From CAZOOK01 sp964581385 (GTDB lineage Bacteria; Pseudomonadota; Gammaproteobacteria; Nevskiales; Nevskiaceae), in the NCBI GenBank assembly GCA_964581385.1, contig CAZOOK010000018.1, forward strand, positions 52,781-116,780: 64,000 nucleotides of DNA, given 5' to 3'. Position 1 is the stretch's first letter, and the number at the start of each line of letters is the position of its first letter. This document shows positions 41,894-51,271 of the stretch, piece after piece. Both the position numbers and the translations under genes were made by a program. The notes below the pieces were generated by a model. It was given only the letters and a program-made list of their open reading frames with translations. It made no database searches and had not been told where the DNA came from.

Positions 41894-43228
41894 ATGAAGT
41901 CCATTTATTGTGCCAGTGGCTTGATTCGCAAGACCGTATTTGCCGCCGCTGCATCTGCTTGCTTTGCGGCAGAGACTGCATATGCCGACGTCACAGCTCT
42001 GGGACCGGTGTTTGACATCAACTCCGACTACAAAACCGATTCTCACGATGCTGGAACGCGCATTGCGAAGAACGCCGCTGGCGATTTTGTGATTATCTAC
42101 CATGCGGGTTACTCGATCTACGCGCGAGAGTATACCGCAAGTGGTACGGCGAAAGGCCCGGAGATCACCGTTACTTCCAATGCGGGCGCAGGCGCCACGG
42201 TTGCAATAGATGATGACGGGGACTACGTGGTTACCTGGTCTGCTACGACTCCCACTACCGACTCCCTGAACCTGCAGCATATTCTTGCCCAGCGCTACAA
42301 GGCCAACGGTAGCCTTTCTGGTGATCAAGTCGATGTGACATCGGTATCAATACCTGGAACAAGCAACTATGACATCGTAAGTGCAGGCCCTTTGATATCC
42401 ATGGATGCCGACGGCGATTATGTTATCGCCTGGACTGAAGATCATATGACTTATTTGCCGATCCCCGCTTACATTCACTTGGGCGGCGCTAAGTCCACTG
42501 TTACTTATGCGAGAATTTATGATGTGAAAGGCGCGCCAAAGAGCGCGGCTATTGTCGTCGATAAGACGGCGAAGCAACTTTTCTCGAATTTCACTCCGTT
42601 TCCCAGAGCCAGCTCCCAATTTATTTTCGGTCTGGCCGTTGCGCCTTCTGGAAATTTCGTTACGATCACATCGGTCCAATCCAAAATTGGACACCAACAA
42701 TTTGTGGCGAAACGTTTCGATGCACAAGGCAAGGGTGTTGGTCTACCTGCTACAGTTTCTTCTTTCAGCACGTCCGGTGGCATTCCCACTATCGGCGGCG
42801 TTCACATGGACTCAAGCGGGGATTTCGACGTCGATTGGATTGACTATAGCGTCGATGAGAGCGGTTATTCCGTTTCTGTCTATAAAGCAAGACAGTATTC
42901 GGCAAATGGCTCGCCGAAAGGAGAGTCTATCGTTTTGACTTCCAGTCCTGACTACATCACGGGAGCTTCGCTTGCCGTCGAGCCTTCCGGTAGCTTCGTC
43001 GCCGCTTGGCAAGTATCGCAAGTAATAAGCACTAGCTTCTCAATTCAGCCGTTCCTCGCCAATGGGAGTGCCAATGGAGCGCCGCTGGTAATGACAGCAC
43101 CCACCGATAACTCCGACTTTGCTACTGCAATCGACGGAAATGGAGGTTTCGTGGCGGCGTGGCATCAGCAAATCGTTGCCAGTAACGAACCCATCGCCAT
43201 CGTGGCACAGCTTTTTCAAGTACCTTGA
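41894..43228 (+). CDS. Secreted protein with seven propeller-like repeats
   Basis: 444 codons from ATG 41894 with GGAGAAGG upstream. A signal peptide (about residues 1-32, ending near AYADV) is followed by repeats built on a D-x-G-D-F/Y-V-V-x-W core: AGDFVIIY, DGDYVVTW, DGDYVIAW, SGNFVTIT, SGDFDVDW, SGSFVAAW and GGFVAAW. Seven units of about 60 residues suggest a seven-bladed beta-propeller. I do not recognise a named function; it is probably extracellular. Base composition is lower in GC than the adjacent operon. Confidence 0.7.
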   Translation: MKSIYCASGLIRKTVFAAAASACFAAETAYADVTALGPVFDINSDYKTDSHDAGTRIAKNAAGDFVIIYHAGYSIYAREYTASGTAKGPEITVTSNAGAGATVAIDDDGDYVVTWSATTPTTDSLNLQHILAQRYKANGSLSGDQVDVTSVSIPGTSNYDIVSAGPLISMDADGDYVIAWTEDHMTYLPIPAYIHLGGAKSTVTYARIYDVKGAPKSAAIVVDKTAKQLFSNFTPFPRASSQFIFGLAVAPSGNFVTITSVQSKIGHQQFVAKRFDAQGKGVGLPATVSSFSTSGGIPTIGGVHMDSSGDFDVDWIDYSVDESGYSVSVYKARQYSANGSPKGESIVLTSSPDYITGASLAVEPSGSFVAAWQVSQVISTSFSIQPFLANGSANGAPLVMTAPTDNSDFATAIDGNGGFVAAWHQQIVASNEPIAIVAQLFQVP

Positions 43229-43468
43229 TCTCTGGTCTGAGATCGGCACCTGGGTGCGGGGTGGCCGAAAGTATCGCTGCGAACGACGTGCCGGGTATCC
43301 ACGCCCGCTTGTACGCCGGGCCATGAACGACCGCAACTCGGGAGCGTATTTCGCCGATTTCCTGCGGAAATATCGATCCGCCTAGCAAGCTGGGTTCCGA
43401 CAATTAGCGTCGAAGAGTGACGGAGCAATACCATGGCTCGTTAGTCTGAAAATGAAGTGCAAGCGAAC

Positions 43469-45427
43469 CTATCCCAGGCGCGATACCGCTACGTCGAGTG
43501 CCCTCTGCATCGGTACATTCGGTTCATCCAGATAGCGGCTGCGCAAGTAGAGATCGAGAACACGGCAGAACGGCGCTGCCAGTTCCGGTCGCGCGGCGGC
43601 GACGCGATCGGTGAAATCGCGCGGACCTTCATCCGGTCGCTGCACGAATCCACGTTTCGCCATCTTGCGCGACGCACGCAGCCAGGCGCGCAGCGCCGCA
43701 TCTTTTGGTGTGGTGGGAAAGCTTGATCGCATGACCAGCAAGCCGGCGATACCCAGCAGCAGAGACAGCGACACCGTCATTGCAATCATCAAATCTTCCC
43801 AGCCGTCGAGGCCGAGTTGCGACAGAAGGTCATGCTGCAGTTCAGGCCCGTAGGCGAGGACCCAGCGCGACCATTGCTCGTTGACCCAGTCGAGACGTGC
43901 GCGCAGCGCGAAACGAAAGCTGCTGCGCCGTGCCGGATCCAGGAACGCCGGCAGCGTGCCGCTGTCGAGCAGCGCGCTGCCGACGCCGGCTTCGACGCGG
44001 TCCGGCGCAACAACCGCAGTCGGATCGATACGCACCCAGCCGCGCTGTTCCAGCCATACCTCGCTCCAGGCATGCGCGTCCGACTGGCGCACGATGTAGT
44101 AGTCGCCGACCGCATTTTTCTCTCCGCCCTGATAACCGGTGACAACGCGTGCCGGAACGCCGGCGGCGCGCATCAGCACCGTGAAGCTACTGGCGTAGTG
44201 TTCGCAGAAGCCACGACGGGTATCGAACAGAAATTCGTCCACCGCTTCGCGACCAAGTACCGGCGGCTCCAGTGTGTAGACGAAATTCTCGCGTTGGTAC
44301 ATCGCTAGTGCCTGTCGCACGATGCCATCGTCGTCGAGTCCCTGCGCCCGCCACGACTGCGCCAGTTCATGTGTGCGCGGATTGCCGTAGCGTGGCAAGC
44401 GCAGAGCATGTGCGCGTTCGCGCCGCGAGAGCTGGGGGGCGAGCAGATAATGCGGATACGAGGCCAGCGTATAGAGGCGGCGCGCTTGTACAGGATCGTG
44501 CGTGCGGATCAGCAGGCCGGGATCGAAGTGCGCATCGAGCGGCAACGTGTTGCGATCGACCATATCGAGGCCGAACAGCCATGACTGGTCCGACGGTTCG
44601 ATGATCATTTCGTAGCGTACCGGAGGGCCAAGCAACCGCAGCGGCGTTTCAGGTTCCGGCGATGGTTGTGTCGCCATCGTCCAGCGGCGGCCGTCGAAAG
44701 TGTCCAGGACCGGTCCGCGCCAGTAGCGTTGTCCCACTGGCGGTGGTGGATCGATGAAGCGCACACGGAACGCAGTTGCGTCCGATTCGATGAGATGAGA
44801 GATATCGCCCGGGGACATCGAATCGGACAGTCCGCTGCGCGCCGAACCCTCATCCGACGGGATACCCCACAGCGGTCCCGGCAGGCGCGGAAACAATACG
44901 AACATGACGAGCATCAGCGGCAGCGCCTGCGCAATCATGACCCCGCTGGTGCGCAGTGCAGTCCGCAACGGCAGCGCCTCACCGTCGTGGCTGATGTCCG
45001 CGAGCACGGCAGTGATCAGCAGCGCGCTGACCAGGAGATATGCGATCGTCCACGGATCCTGTGAGAATAGGAAGTGCGTGATGAGAATGAAGTAGAGCAG
45101 GAACGACAGGAACATCACGTCGCGGCGCTCGCCGAGTTCGGTGAGCTTGAGTCCCGCCATCAATACCAGCAGCGCGACGCCGGCGGTCTGGCCACTGACG
45201 CGACCGAAGCTGATATAGACGCCCGCGAATGTAATCAGTGCCAGCGCAGCACGCAACGCACCCGGCAGTGGTGGCCAGCGCCGCAGCACCGCGATGACGC
45301 GCCAAATCGTCACCGCAACCACGCCGCCACTGCACCACCACGGAAGGTGCGCCGCATGCGGTGCAAGCACGAACACAAAAACGGCGACCAGCCGTAGCTG
45401 CGTTTCGCGGCTGAGGGATCTGCTCAT
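43469..45427 (-). CDS. Transglutaminase-like protein, TgpA family (DUF3488)
   Basis: 652 codons. Several N-terminal membrane helices (residues about 10-190) precede a periplasmic transglutaminase domain. The catalytic Cys is in RRGFCEHYASSF, His in DAHAWSEVWLE and Asp in WVRIDPTA. A further membrane helix lies near 550-575, and a short DUF4129-like tail ends the protein. In most gammaproteobacteria this gene follows a moxR ATPase and a DUF58 gene; here neither is present beside it. The in vivo substrate is unknown. Confidence 0.9.
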   Translation of the reverse strand: MSRSLSRETQLRLVAVFVFVLAPHAAHLPWWCSGGVVAVTIWRVIAVLRRWPPLPGALRAALALITFAGVYISFGRVSGQTAGVALLVLMAGLKLTELGERRDVMFLSFLLYFILITHFLFSQDPWTIAYLLVSALLITAVLADISHDGEALPLRTALRTSGVMIAQALPLMLVMFVLFPRLPGPLWGIPSDEGSARSGLSDSMSPGDISHLIESDATAFRVRFIDPPPPVGQRYWRGPVLDTFDGRRWTMATQPSPEPETPLRLLGPPVRYEMIIEPSDQSWLFGLDMVDRNTLPLDAHFDPGLLIRTHDPVQARRLYTLASYPHYLLAPQLSRRERAHALRLPRYGNPRTHELAQSWRAQGLDDDGIVRQALAMYQRENFVYTLEPPVLGREAVDEFLFDTRRGFCEHYASSFTVLMRAAGVPARVVTGYQGGEKNAVGDYYIVRQSDAHAWSEVWLEQRGWVRIDPTAVVAPDRVEAGVGSALLDSGTLPAFLDPARRSSFRFALRARLDWVNEQWSRWVLAYGPELQHDLLSQLGLDGWEDLMIAMTVSLSLLLGIAGLLVMRSSFPTTPKDAALRAWLRASRKMAKRGFVQRPDEGPRDFTDRVAAARPELAAPFCRVLDLYLRSRYLDEPNVPMQRALDVAVSRLG

Positions 45428-45828
45428 CCGGTGTTTCAGTTTATGTACCTGTGAACGGTAAGCGCCAGTCTAAGACACGGCCATCTGTCGATCGAGTCGT
45501 TACCAAGATATTTTTGCCTTGCTACCAGCATTTGTTGCCAAGCGAAGTGGTTTTCGTCCTGCGTCTAGATCTCTCCCAGATATCTCCGCAGCCTGAAAAG
45601 TTTTTTCCCTTCAATATCAGTCCACCGGAGCTTTTCGGCAATGACTCTTCGCAATCGCCGATCGAACTGACAACCGGATCGAGGTCCGCGCGTACTTACA
45701 ACTGAAGAGCACACGGTGCATGGCGCCGACCGGATCAAATTTGATCCGGAGCGTCGCCGCGCGCCGGTGTTCCTCGAGTATCGGGAGCGTTCCCGAATTC
45801 ATAGGTTGTGAATCAATGGAGAGTCATC
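45428..45828. other. Intergenic region with two palindromes
   Basis: Divergent gap of 401 bases between the TgpA-like and TIGR03118-like genes. No gene was recognised. It contains a perfect 20-base palindrome (45730-45749) and a CGGGA-GCGT-TCCCG inverted repeat at 45782-45795, 34 bases before the downstream ATG. Confidence 0.55.
45730..45749. promoter_or_regulatory. Perfect 20-bp palindrome
   Basis: CCGGATCAAATTTGATCCGG is fully self-complementary. It lies 80 bases before the start at 45829. Possible operator; no known consensus recognised. Confidence 0.5.
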
Positions 45829-46890
45829 ATGAAGAAAATGGGTATCATCGCGGCCGCAAGTATTGCTTTTGCCGTCGGATCGGCTTCAGCCGCCAGCACT
45901 TTTTACACGCAGCACAATCTGGTGTCGGACGGCGCGGTCACTGCCGACCATGTTGACCATAATCTGGTCAATCCCTGGGGCATCGCTTTCAATCCATTTG
46001 GAGATGTTTGGATTGCCGACAACGGCACTGGCCTGTCGACCTTGTATGACGGATCCGGTGTCGCGAATTCGCTCGTCGTGCAGATTCCGGGTGTCGGCGG
46101 TGCTCCGGGAGCACCTACGGGAACAGTGTCTAATTCCTCAAAAAGTTTTGTCGTTACCAAGAACGGAGTATCCGCGCCCAGCGCATTCATTTTCGTCACG
46201 GAAGATGGCGTGATTTCGGGCTGGGCTTCCAGCGTGGATAGCACGCACGCGGTCGTTGCTGTCGACAATTCCGCCAGTGGCGCGGTTTACAAAGGCGTCG
46301 CACTGAGCGCCAATGGCAGCGGTAGCCTGCTCTACGCCACCGACTTTCACAATGGCAAGATCGATATCTTCGATAGCAAATTCCAGTCGGTTCCGACGAC
46401 CGGATTTGTCGACCCGGCGTTGCCGAAGCACTTCGCACCGTTCGGTATTCAGGCAATCGCTGGGGACATTTACGTCAGTTATGCCAAGCAGGACTCGGAC
46501 GCCCATGACAACGTCAACGGTGCTGGTCTCGGCTATGTCGATGTCTATGATCCCAATGGAGTGATGATCCGGCGCCTGATCTCGCGCGGCCATCTCAATG
46601 CGCCATGGGGTATGGCATTGGCACCGGCGGGTTTCGGACAGTTTGGAAGCCGCTTGCTGATCGGTAATTTTGGCGACGGAATGATCAACGCATACAACCT
46701 TGCCAATGGCCTTTGGGCCGGTCAACTGATGGATACGCAGGGACAGCCCATTGCGATTAGCGGCCTGTGGGGAATCGCATTCGGCAACGGCTTTGCCAAT
46801 CAACCGGTCGATACCTTGTTCTTCGCTGCCGGAACCAATGACGAAGCGAACGGCCTCTACGGTCGCATCGATGTGCAGTCGGGCAATTAA
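45829..46890 (+). CDS. TIGR03118-type exported beta-propeller protein
   Basis: 353 codons from ATG 45829 (GGAGAG upstream). A signal peptide (about 1-22, ending AASAA-like) is followed by FYTQHNLVSDGAVTADHVDHNLVNPWGIAF. This start, and the later APFGIQ, LNAPWGMALAP and GLWGIAFGNG, are diagnostic of the TIGR03118 family. Function unknown; NHL-like blades are expected. It stands alone after the palindrome region and converges with the glycosyltransferase gene. Confidence 0.85.
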   Translation: MKKMGIIAAASIAFAVGSASAASTFYTQHNLVSDGAVTADHVDHNLVNPWGIAFNPFGDVWIADNGTGLSTLYDGSGVANSLVVQIPGVGGAPGAPTGTVSNSSKSFVVTKNGVSAPSAFIFVTEDGVISGWASSVDSTHAVVAVDNSASGAVYKGVALSANGSGSLLYATDFHNGKIDIFDSKFQSVPTTGFVDPALPKHFAPFGIQAIAGDIYVSYAKQDSDAHDNVNGAGLGYVDVYDPNGVMIRRLISRGHLNAPWGMALAPAGFGQFGSRLLIGNFGDGMINAYNLANGLWAGQLMDTQGQPIAISGLWGIAFGNGFANQPVDTLFFAAGTNDEANGLYGRIDVQSGN

Positions 46891-46918
46891 ACCAAGTTGT
46901 TAAATCAGTGATCACGCG

Positions 46919-46958
46919 GCCGCGAGTGTGCCCGATTTCGCAAGGGTGCATTCGCGGC
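46919..46958. terminator. Possible bidirectional stem-loop between converging genes
   Basis: GCCGCGAGTGTGCCC (46919-46933) pairs with GGGTGCATTCGCGGC (46944-46958) at 12 of 15 positions, with a 10-base loop. No T-run follows directly, so termination is unsure. Confidence 0.3.
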
Positions 46959-46982
46959 TGTTAGGGCCGGCAGGGCAATTTT

Positions 46983-48020
46983 CTAAAGACTGCCGAAGAG
47001 TAAGTAGCGGAAGTCCTTGCTCAGGGCGCGACGGCTGACACCACCCCGACTCCACGGAGCATAAGCGTCTTCTACGATAAGACGACGCAGGCAGCCCAGC
47101 CGTTCACGCAATGGGCTGTCGGAATCATAGATGCGAGCCCGCTGCCAGTGGATTTCGGCAAAGCGCCGGTAACGTGCGGACGCGCTGCGTATGTTGTCGC
47201 GGTGTGATTCCTCGCAGCGCGTGCTGAGGTCCAGCAGCAGCTGGGCGCTTTCATCGAACAATCCCGCGTGGCGCAGAAATTCCTGACGCATGCGTGCCAG
47301 TCTGCGACGTATTTTCTGCGCGAGGGATGCCGGGACCGGCGGTTTTTTCACTTTGATGCTTGCCGTCGTATTGCCCCCGTGGCGGCGATATTGAACGAGG
47401 TTGTCGGGAATGAAGGCGATATCTCCCGTGATCTCCGCCATGAGCAGGATCCAGGTGTCGTGAGCAGCGGACGCATCGAAGGTATTGGGATCGGCGGGGC
47501 GTCGGTCCCAGGGGCAGCAATGAATCAGTTCCCGTTTGAACGTCATCGCGAATCCGGGAATGTTCACCCAGGGTTCGCAGGTCAGTTTTTTTTGTAACTG
47601 CGCACGCGAGACTCGCGGATAAAAATCGCCGGTGGGTCTCGACTGGGCGTCGACAACCTGTCCCTGATGGATGACGAGTGCTGCCGAAGGATGCTCCGTG
47701 AAGGCTGCAGCCACCTTCTGCAGTTTGTGATCAAGCCAAACATCATCCTGATCGCAAAACGCGATCAGTTCGCCGGAACAGAGACTCGCACACCGCAAAA
47801 AATTTTCCCGATAACCCAGGCGGGTCGTATTGCGATGGATATGAACAGGGAAGGGTGCGCTCGCCGCGAACGCTTGCAGAATTTCGAGAGTGCCGTCTGT
47901 GGAGCCATCGTCGCAGATCACGCACTCGCAGGGCGGCAGGCTCTGGCGCGCAAGGCTGTCGAGCTGCTTAGCGAGGTATTTTTCGCCGTTGTAAGTCGCA
48001 AGGGCGATGGATATGCGCAT
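46983..48020 (-). CDS. Family 2 glycosyltransferase
   Basis: 345 codons from ATG 48020. The GT-A fold is shown by ALATYNGEKYLAKQLDSL, the CDDGSTDGT nucleotide-sugar motif, and FCDQDDVWL, which holds the metal-binding acidic cluster. It transfers a sugar to a glycan acceptor, probably for cell-surface polysaccharide. It stands alone, without other polysaccharide genes, so the product is unknown. The C-terminal part is basic and diverged. Confidence 0.9.
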   Translation of the reverse strand: MRISIALATYNGEKYLAKQLDSLARQSLPPCECVICDDGSTDGTLEILQAFAASAPFPVHIHRNTTRLGYRENFLRCASLCSGELIAFCDQDDVWLDHKLQKVAAAFTEHPSAALVIHQGQVVDAQSRPTGDFYPRVSRAQLQKKLTCEPWVNIPGFAMTFKRELIHCCPWDRRPADPNTFDASAAHDTWILLMAEITGDIAFIPDNLVQYRRHGGNTTASIKVKKPPVPASLAQKIRRRLARMRQEFLRHAGLFDESAQLLLDLSTRCEESHRDNIRSASARYRRFAEIHWQRARIYDSDSPLRERLGCLRRLIVEDAYAPWSRGGVSRRALSKDFRYLLFGSL

Positions 48021-48164
48021 GACGGAGTGATTGGCGAGCGGCCTCAATCATAGCCGAGCCGCGGGGCGAACTGGCAGAATGAAGACTCAATATTTGTTCA
48101 TTTAATTCCTTCTCACTTCGAGAGAGGAAGAGCTCCTTAACGCAACAACTGCACGGAACCACGC

Positions 48165-48797
48165 ATGAGCGAATTTCCCGAAGACATCTACACTGAGCCG
48201 TCCAATATCGACGTCGACACACTGAAGAATCTCGGCCCGTTGCGCGGCATGGCTGGCATCTGGGAGGGGGCTCGCGGGCTCGACGTAAAGCCCAAGGTGG
48301 AAGGTCCGAAGAAGCAGGCTTTTGTCGAACGGATCGAGCTGCAACCGCTGGATCCGGCCACCAACGGTCCGCAACTGTTCTACGGCTTACGTTATTTCAC
48401 GCACATCGTGAAGCCGGACCAAGTGAAAACCTACCATGAGCAGGTCGGGTACTGGCTGTGGGAGCCGGCGACGGGTACCGTGATCCATACGCTGACGATC
48501 CCGCGCGGTCAGGTGGCAATGGCGGTGGGCAAAGCGAGTGCGGATTCAAAGAGTTTCGAGCTGGTCGCAAAGCAAGGCGACGCCTCGTTCGGCATCCTGT
48601 CGGCTCCATTCCTGGAGTACGCATTCAAGACCATCGAGTTCCGCATCAAGGTGACCATCAACGCGGATGGCACCTGGGCCTACGATGAGGACACGGTCAT
48701 GATGATCCGCGGCAAGTCCGAGCCGTTTCACCATACGGATCGCAATATGCTGACCAAGGTTGCGGAGCCGACGCCGAATCCACTGGCCCGCAAGTAG
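48165..48797 (+). CDS. Heme-binding beta-barrel (nitrobindin/FABP-like) protein
   Basis: 210 codons. The N-terminal LGPLRGMAGIWEG is the nitrobindin signature. The beta-barrel strands include EQVGYWLWEPATGTVIHTLTIPRG, and the C-terminal region keeps a His pair (HHTDRN). Nitrobindins bind ferric heme and can isomerise peroxynitrite. Free-standing; no ribosome site of strength precedes ATG. Confidence 0.8.
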   Translation: MSEFPEDIYTEPSNIDVDTLKNLGPLRGMAGIWEGARGLDVKPKVEGPKKQAFVERIELQPLDPATNGPQLFYGLRYFTHIVKPDQVKTYHEQVGYWLWEPATGTVIHTLTIPRGQVAMAVGKASADSKSFELVAKQGDASFGILSAPFLEYAFKTIEFRIKVTINADGTWAYDEDTVMMIRGKSEPFHHTDRNMLTKVAEPTPNPLARK

Positions 48798-48820
48798 GTC
48801 AAGTAGGTTCGGACTGGGAT

Positions 48821-49369
48821 TCAGTGAGTGGTTTGAACGAGATGGACTTTGATCCTGACCTTGTCATCGACAGTATCTTTCCAGTCCGCACCGCCGATCC
48901 CGAAATAGCTCCGCGAAATCTCGAATGTCGCGTCGAACGTATGCGTGCCGGCATTGGCGCCGACCGTGACCGGCACGGTGACGGTCTGCGGCTTGTTCTT
49001 GATCGTTAGCGTGCCGGTGGCTTCAAGATGCCCGCCCGGCGCCGGTTTGATGGCGGTCGCGACGAACGTGGCTTTGGGCGAGGCTGCGCTGTCGAACCAT
49101 TCCTTCTTGCGCGTCTCCGCGTTGTACTCCTCGTCGCCGAGATCGAGGCTGCCGGTATCGACTTGTAATTCCGCCTTGGCCGCGTCGGGATGCGCCGGGT
49201 CGTAGTCGATGTGGCCGCCGAAACTGCGGAACGGCGCGTCGACTGGCACCTTCATCTGGGTGAAGGTGACGATAATCGAACTCTTGGCATTGTCGATGCG
49301 GCTATCGGCAGCCATTGTTGCTGAAGCCATCAACAGCAGCGGTCCGAAAAATGAAAGACGGATATTCAT
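48821..49369 (-). CDS. YceI family periplasmic protein
   Basis: 182 codons from ATG 49369. A signal peptide (about 1-21, ending ATMAA) precedes the lipocalin-like YceI domain: SRIDNAKSSIIVTFTQMKVPV, GHIDYDPAHP, and the C-terminal SRSYFGIGG. YceI binds isoprenoid or amide lipids. It starts 31 bases after the cytochrome b561 stop on the same strand; this pair recurs in proteobacteria. Confidence 0.93.
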   Translation of the reverse strand: MNIRLSFFGPLLLMASATMAADSRIDNAKSSIIVTFTQMKVPVDAPFRSFGGHIDYDPAHPDAAKAELQVDTGSLDLGDEEYNAETRKKEWFDSAASPKATFVATAIKPAPGGHLEATGTLTIKNKPQTVTVPVTVGANAGTHTFDATFEISRSYFGIGGADWKDTVDDKVRIKVHLVQTTH

Positions 49370-49400
49370 TGGCCAATCTTCTTGCGCTTGGTCGCCGGAT

Positions 49401-49952
49401 TCAGATGGGACGCCGGAAACGCAGCATGCGGCGCAGGGTCTCATCGCGATCGAGAAAATGATGCTTGAGCGCGGCGGCCGCATGCGCGAGCACGACAATC
49501 AGCATCAGCCATGCCAGCGTTTGATGCATATCCGCCAGCGACGGCGCCAGCAGTTTGTTTTTCGCCACCAGGTCCGGCAGCTGCCACAGGCCCAGATAGA
49601 CCACCGGATAACCGGACGCGGAACTGAAGGTCCAGCCGGCCAGCGGCGTCACGAACATCAGTGTGTACAGCAGGGCATGCGTGAAACGGGCCGCCAGTTG
49701 CTGCCAGGCGGGTGCCGGCAGCAGTTCCGGCGCGGTGTGCGTCAGCCGCCATAGGCCGCGCAGCGCGGCGAGTCCGAGCACGGTGATGCCGATCCATTTG
49801 TGCCAGGAAAAGAGCTTCACTTTCTGCGGACTGGCCGCCAGGTCCGTCATCACTGCGCCCAGCGCGAAACCACAGGCAAACAGCCCCGCGATCAGCCAGT
49901 GCAGCGCGACGGCGGTGCGGGTATAAGCGGTGGGCGCGGCAGTGTTCGACAT
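49401..49952 (-). CDS. Cytochrome b561
   Basis: 183 codons. Four membrane helices with heme-ligating His residues: HWLIAG (first), FSWHKWIG (second), ATHALLY-like region and ADMHQTLAW, and LAHAAAALKHH at the end. It moves electrons across or within the inner membrane from the quinone pool. It precedes yceI as in many proteobacteria, forming a two-gene operon. Confidence 0.92.
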   Translation of the reverse strand: MSNTAAPTAYTRTAVALHWLIAGLFACGFALGAVMTDLAASPQKVKLFSWHKWIGITVLGLAALRGLWRLTHTAPELLPAPAWQQLAARFTHALLYTLMFVTPLAGWTFSSASGYPVVYLGLWQLPDLVAKNKLLAPSLADMHQTLAWLMLIVVLAHAAAALKHHFLDRDETLRRMLRFRRPI

Positions 49953-50162
49953 GTCAATGCCCGTTGAAAGCGGGGAGCGCAGGGCCGGATTCCAGGCATG
50001 GTATCTAAAAACCGTAGGGAATCGGGGCGCTGCGATGGCGGGATGGGGCTGGCACGCCGTAAAATCGGCGGTCTGGGACCCATGGCGTGTGCCCGGCGGT
50101 TCCTATTCCGCGCACGCTGACAGGCCCTAACCCCCTTACGACGACACCTCAGAGGTAGTTCA

Positions 50163-51179
50163 GTGAACGAAAAGATTCTTAACGAAACCGCTCTTGGCAT
50201 GGTTGCGCCGGGCAAGGGCATTCTTGCCGCCGACGAGTCGACCGGCACGATCAAGAAGCGCTTCGACAAGATCGGCGTCGAGAACAGTGAACCGAACCGC
50301 CGGGCCTACCGCGACATGCTGTTTACCACGCCGGGTTTCGAGCAGCACACCGGCGGCGTGATCCTGTTTGAAGAGACGCTGTTCCAGTCCAGCCTTGCCG
50401 GCAAGCCGTTCCCGCAACTGCTCGCATCGAAAGGCGTGCTTCCGGGCATCAAGGTCGATCAGGGCGCCAAGCCGCTGGCCGGCGGCGGTCCCGAAGAAAC
50501 GGTGACCGAAGGTCTCGACGGCCTGCGCGAGCGTCTGGTCAAGTACAAAGGCGCTGGCGCCCGCTTCGCCAAGTGGCGCGCGGTCATCACCATCGGCAAC
50601 GGCGTGCCGACCGATTACGCGATCCACGTCAATGCCCATGCGCTGGCGCGCTATGCCGCGCTATGCCAGGAAGCCGACATTGTGCCGATCGTCGAGCCGG
50701 AAGTATTGATGGACGCCGACAACACCATCGAAGTCTGCGAACAGGTCACCGATCGCACGCTGGAAGCGGTGTTCGAGGAGCTCTACAAGCAGCGTGTGCT
50801 GCTCGAAGGCATGGTGCTGAAGCCGAACATGGTCGTCTCCGGCGCCAAGTGTCCGACGCAGGCGGGGGTGCAAGAAGTCGCCGAGCGCACACTGAAAGTG
50901 CTGAAGCGCCGCACGCCTGGCGCCGTTCCGGGCATTGCGTTCCTCTCCGGTGGCCAGAGCGACGAACTCGCGACCGCGCACCTCGATGCCATGAACAAGA
51001 TCGGGCACTTGCCGTGGCATCTGACCTTCTCCTACGGCCGTGCCTTGCAGGCCGCTGCGCTCAAGGCCTGGAGCGGCAAGAATGTCGAAGCCGGCCGCAC
51101 CGCGCACCTGCACCGCGCCAAGATGAACGGCCTTGCCGCGCTCGGCAAGTGGGACAAGTCGCTCGAAAAAGTGGCCTGA
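50163..51179 (+). CDS. Class I fructose-bisphosphate aldolase
   Basis: 338 codons, GTG start with GAGGTAG upstream. The N-terminal LGMVAPGKGILAADEST and the Schiff-base Lys within LEGMVLKPNMV identify a class I aldolase of the animal/plant ALDOA type. It cleaves fructose-1,6-bisphosphate to DHAP and glyceraldehyde-3-phosphate without metal. Many gammaproteobacteria use the class II enzyme instead. A strong terminator follows at 51202. Confidence 0.97.
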   Translation: MNEKILNETALGMVAPGKGILAADESTGTIKKRFDKIGVENSEPNRRAYRDMLFTTPGFEQHTGGVILFEETLFQSSLAGKPFPQLLASKGVLPGIKVDQGAKPLAGGGPEETVTEGLDGLRERLVKYKGAGARFAKWRAVITIGNGVPTDYAIHVNAHALARYAALCQEADIVPIVEPEVLMDADNTIEVCEQVTDRTLEAVFEELYKQRVLLEGMVLKPNMVVSGAKCPTQAGVQEVAERTLKVLKRRTPGAVPGIAFLSGGQSDELATAHLDAMNKIGHLPWHLTFSYGRALQAAALKAWSGKNVEAGRTAHLHRAKMNGLAALGKWDKSLEKVA

Positions 51180-51201
51180 ACCAAGACGTCGTAAGTACAA
51201 C

Positions 51202-51234
51202 GCCCGCTTGCGGTGAATCCGCAAGCGGGCTTTT
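51202..51234 (+). terminator. Rho-independent terminator after the aldolase gene
   Basis: GCCCGCTTGCGG (51202-51213) pairs perfectly with CCGCAAGCGGGC (51219-51230) around TGAAT, followed by TTTT. It lies 22 bases after the stop. Confidence 0.88.
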
Positions 51235-51271
51235 CCATTTCAGGCTGCGGACAGGAAGCACGGAGTAAAAC

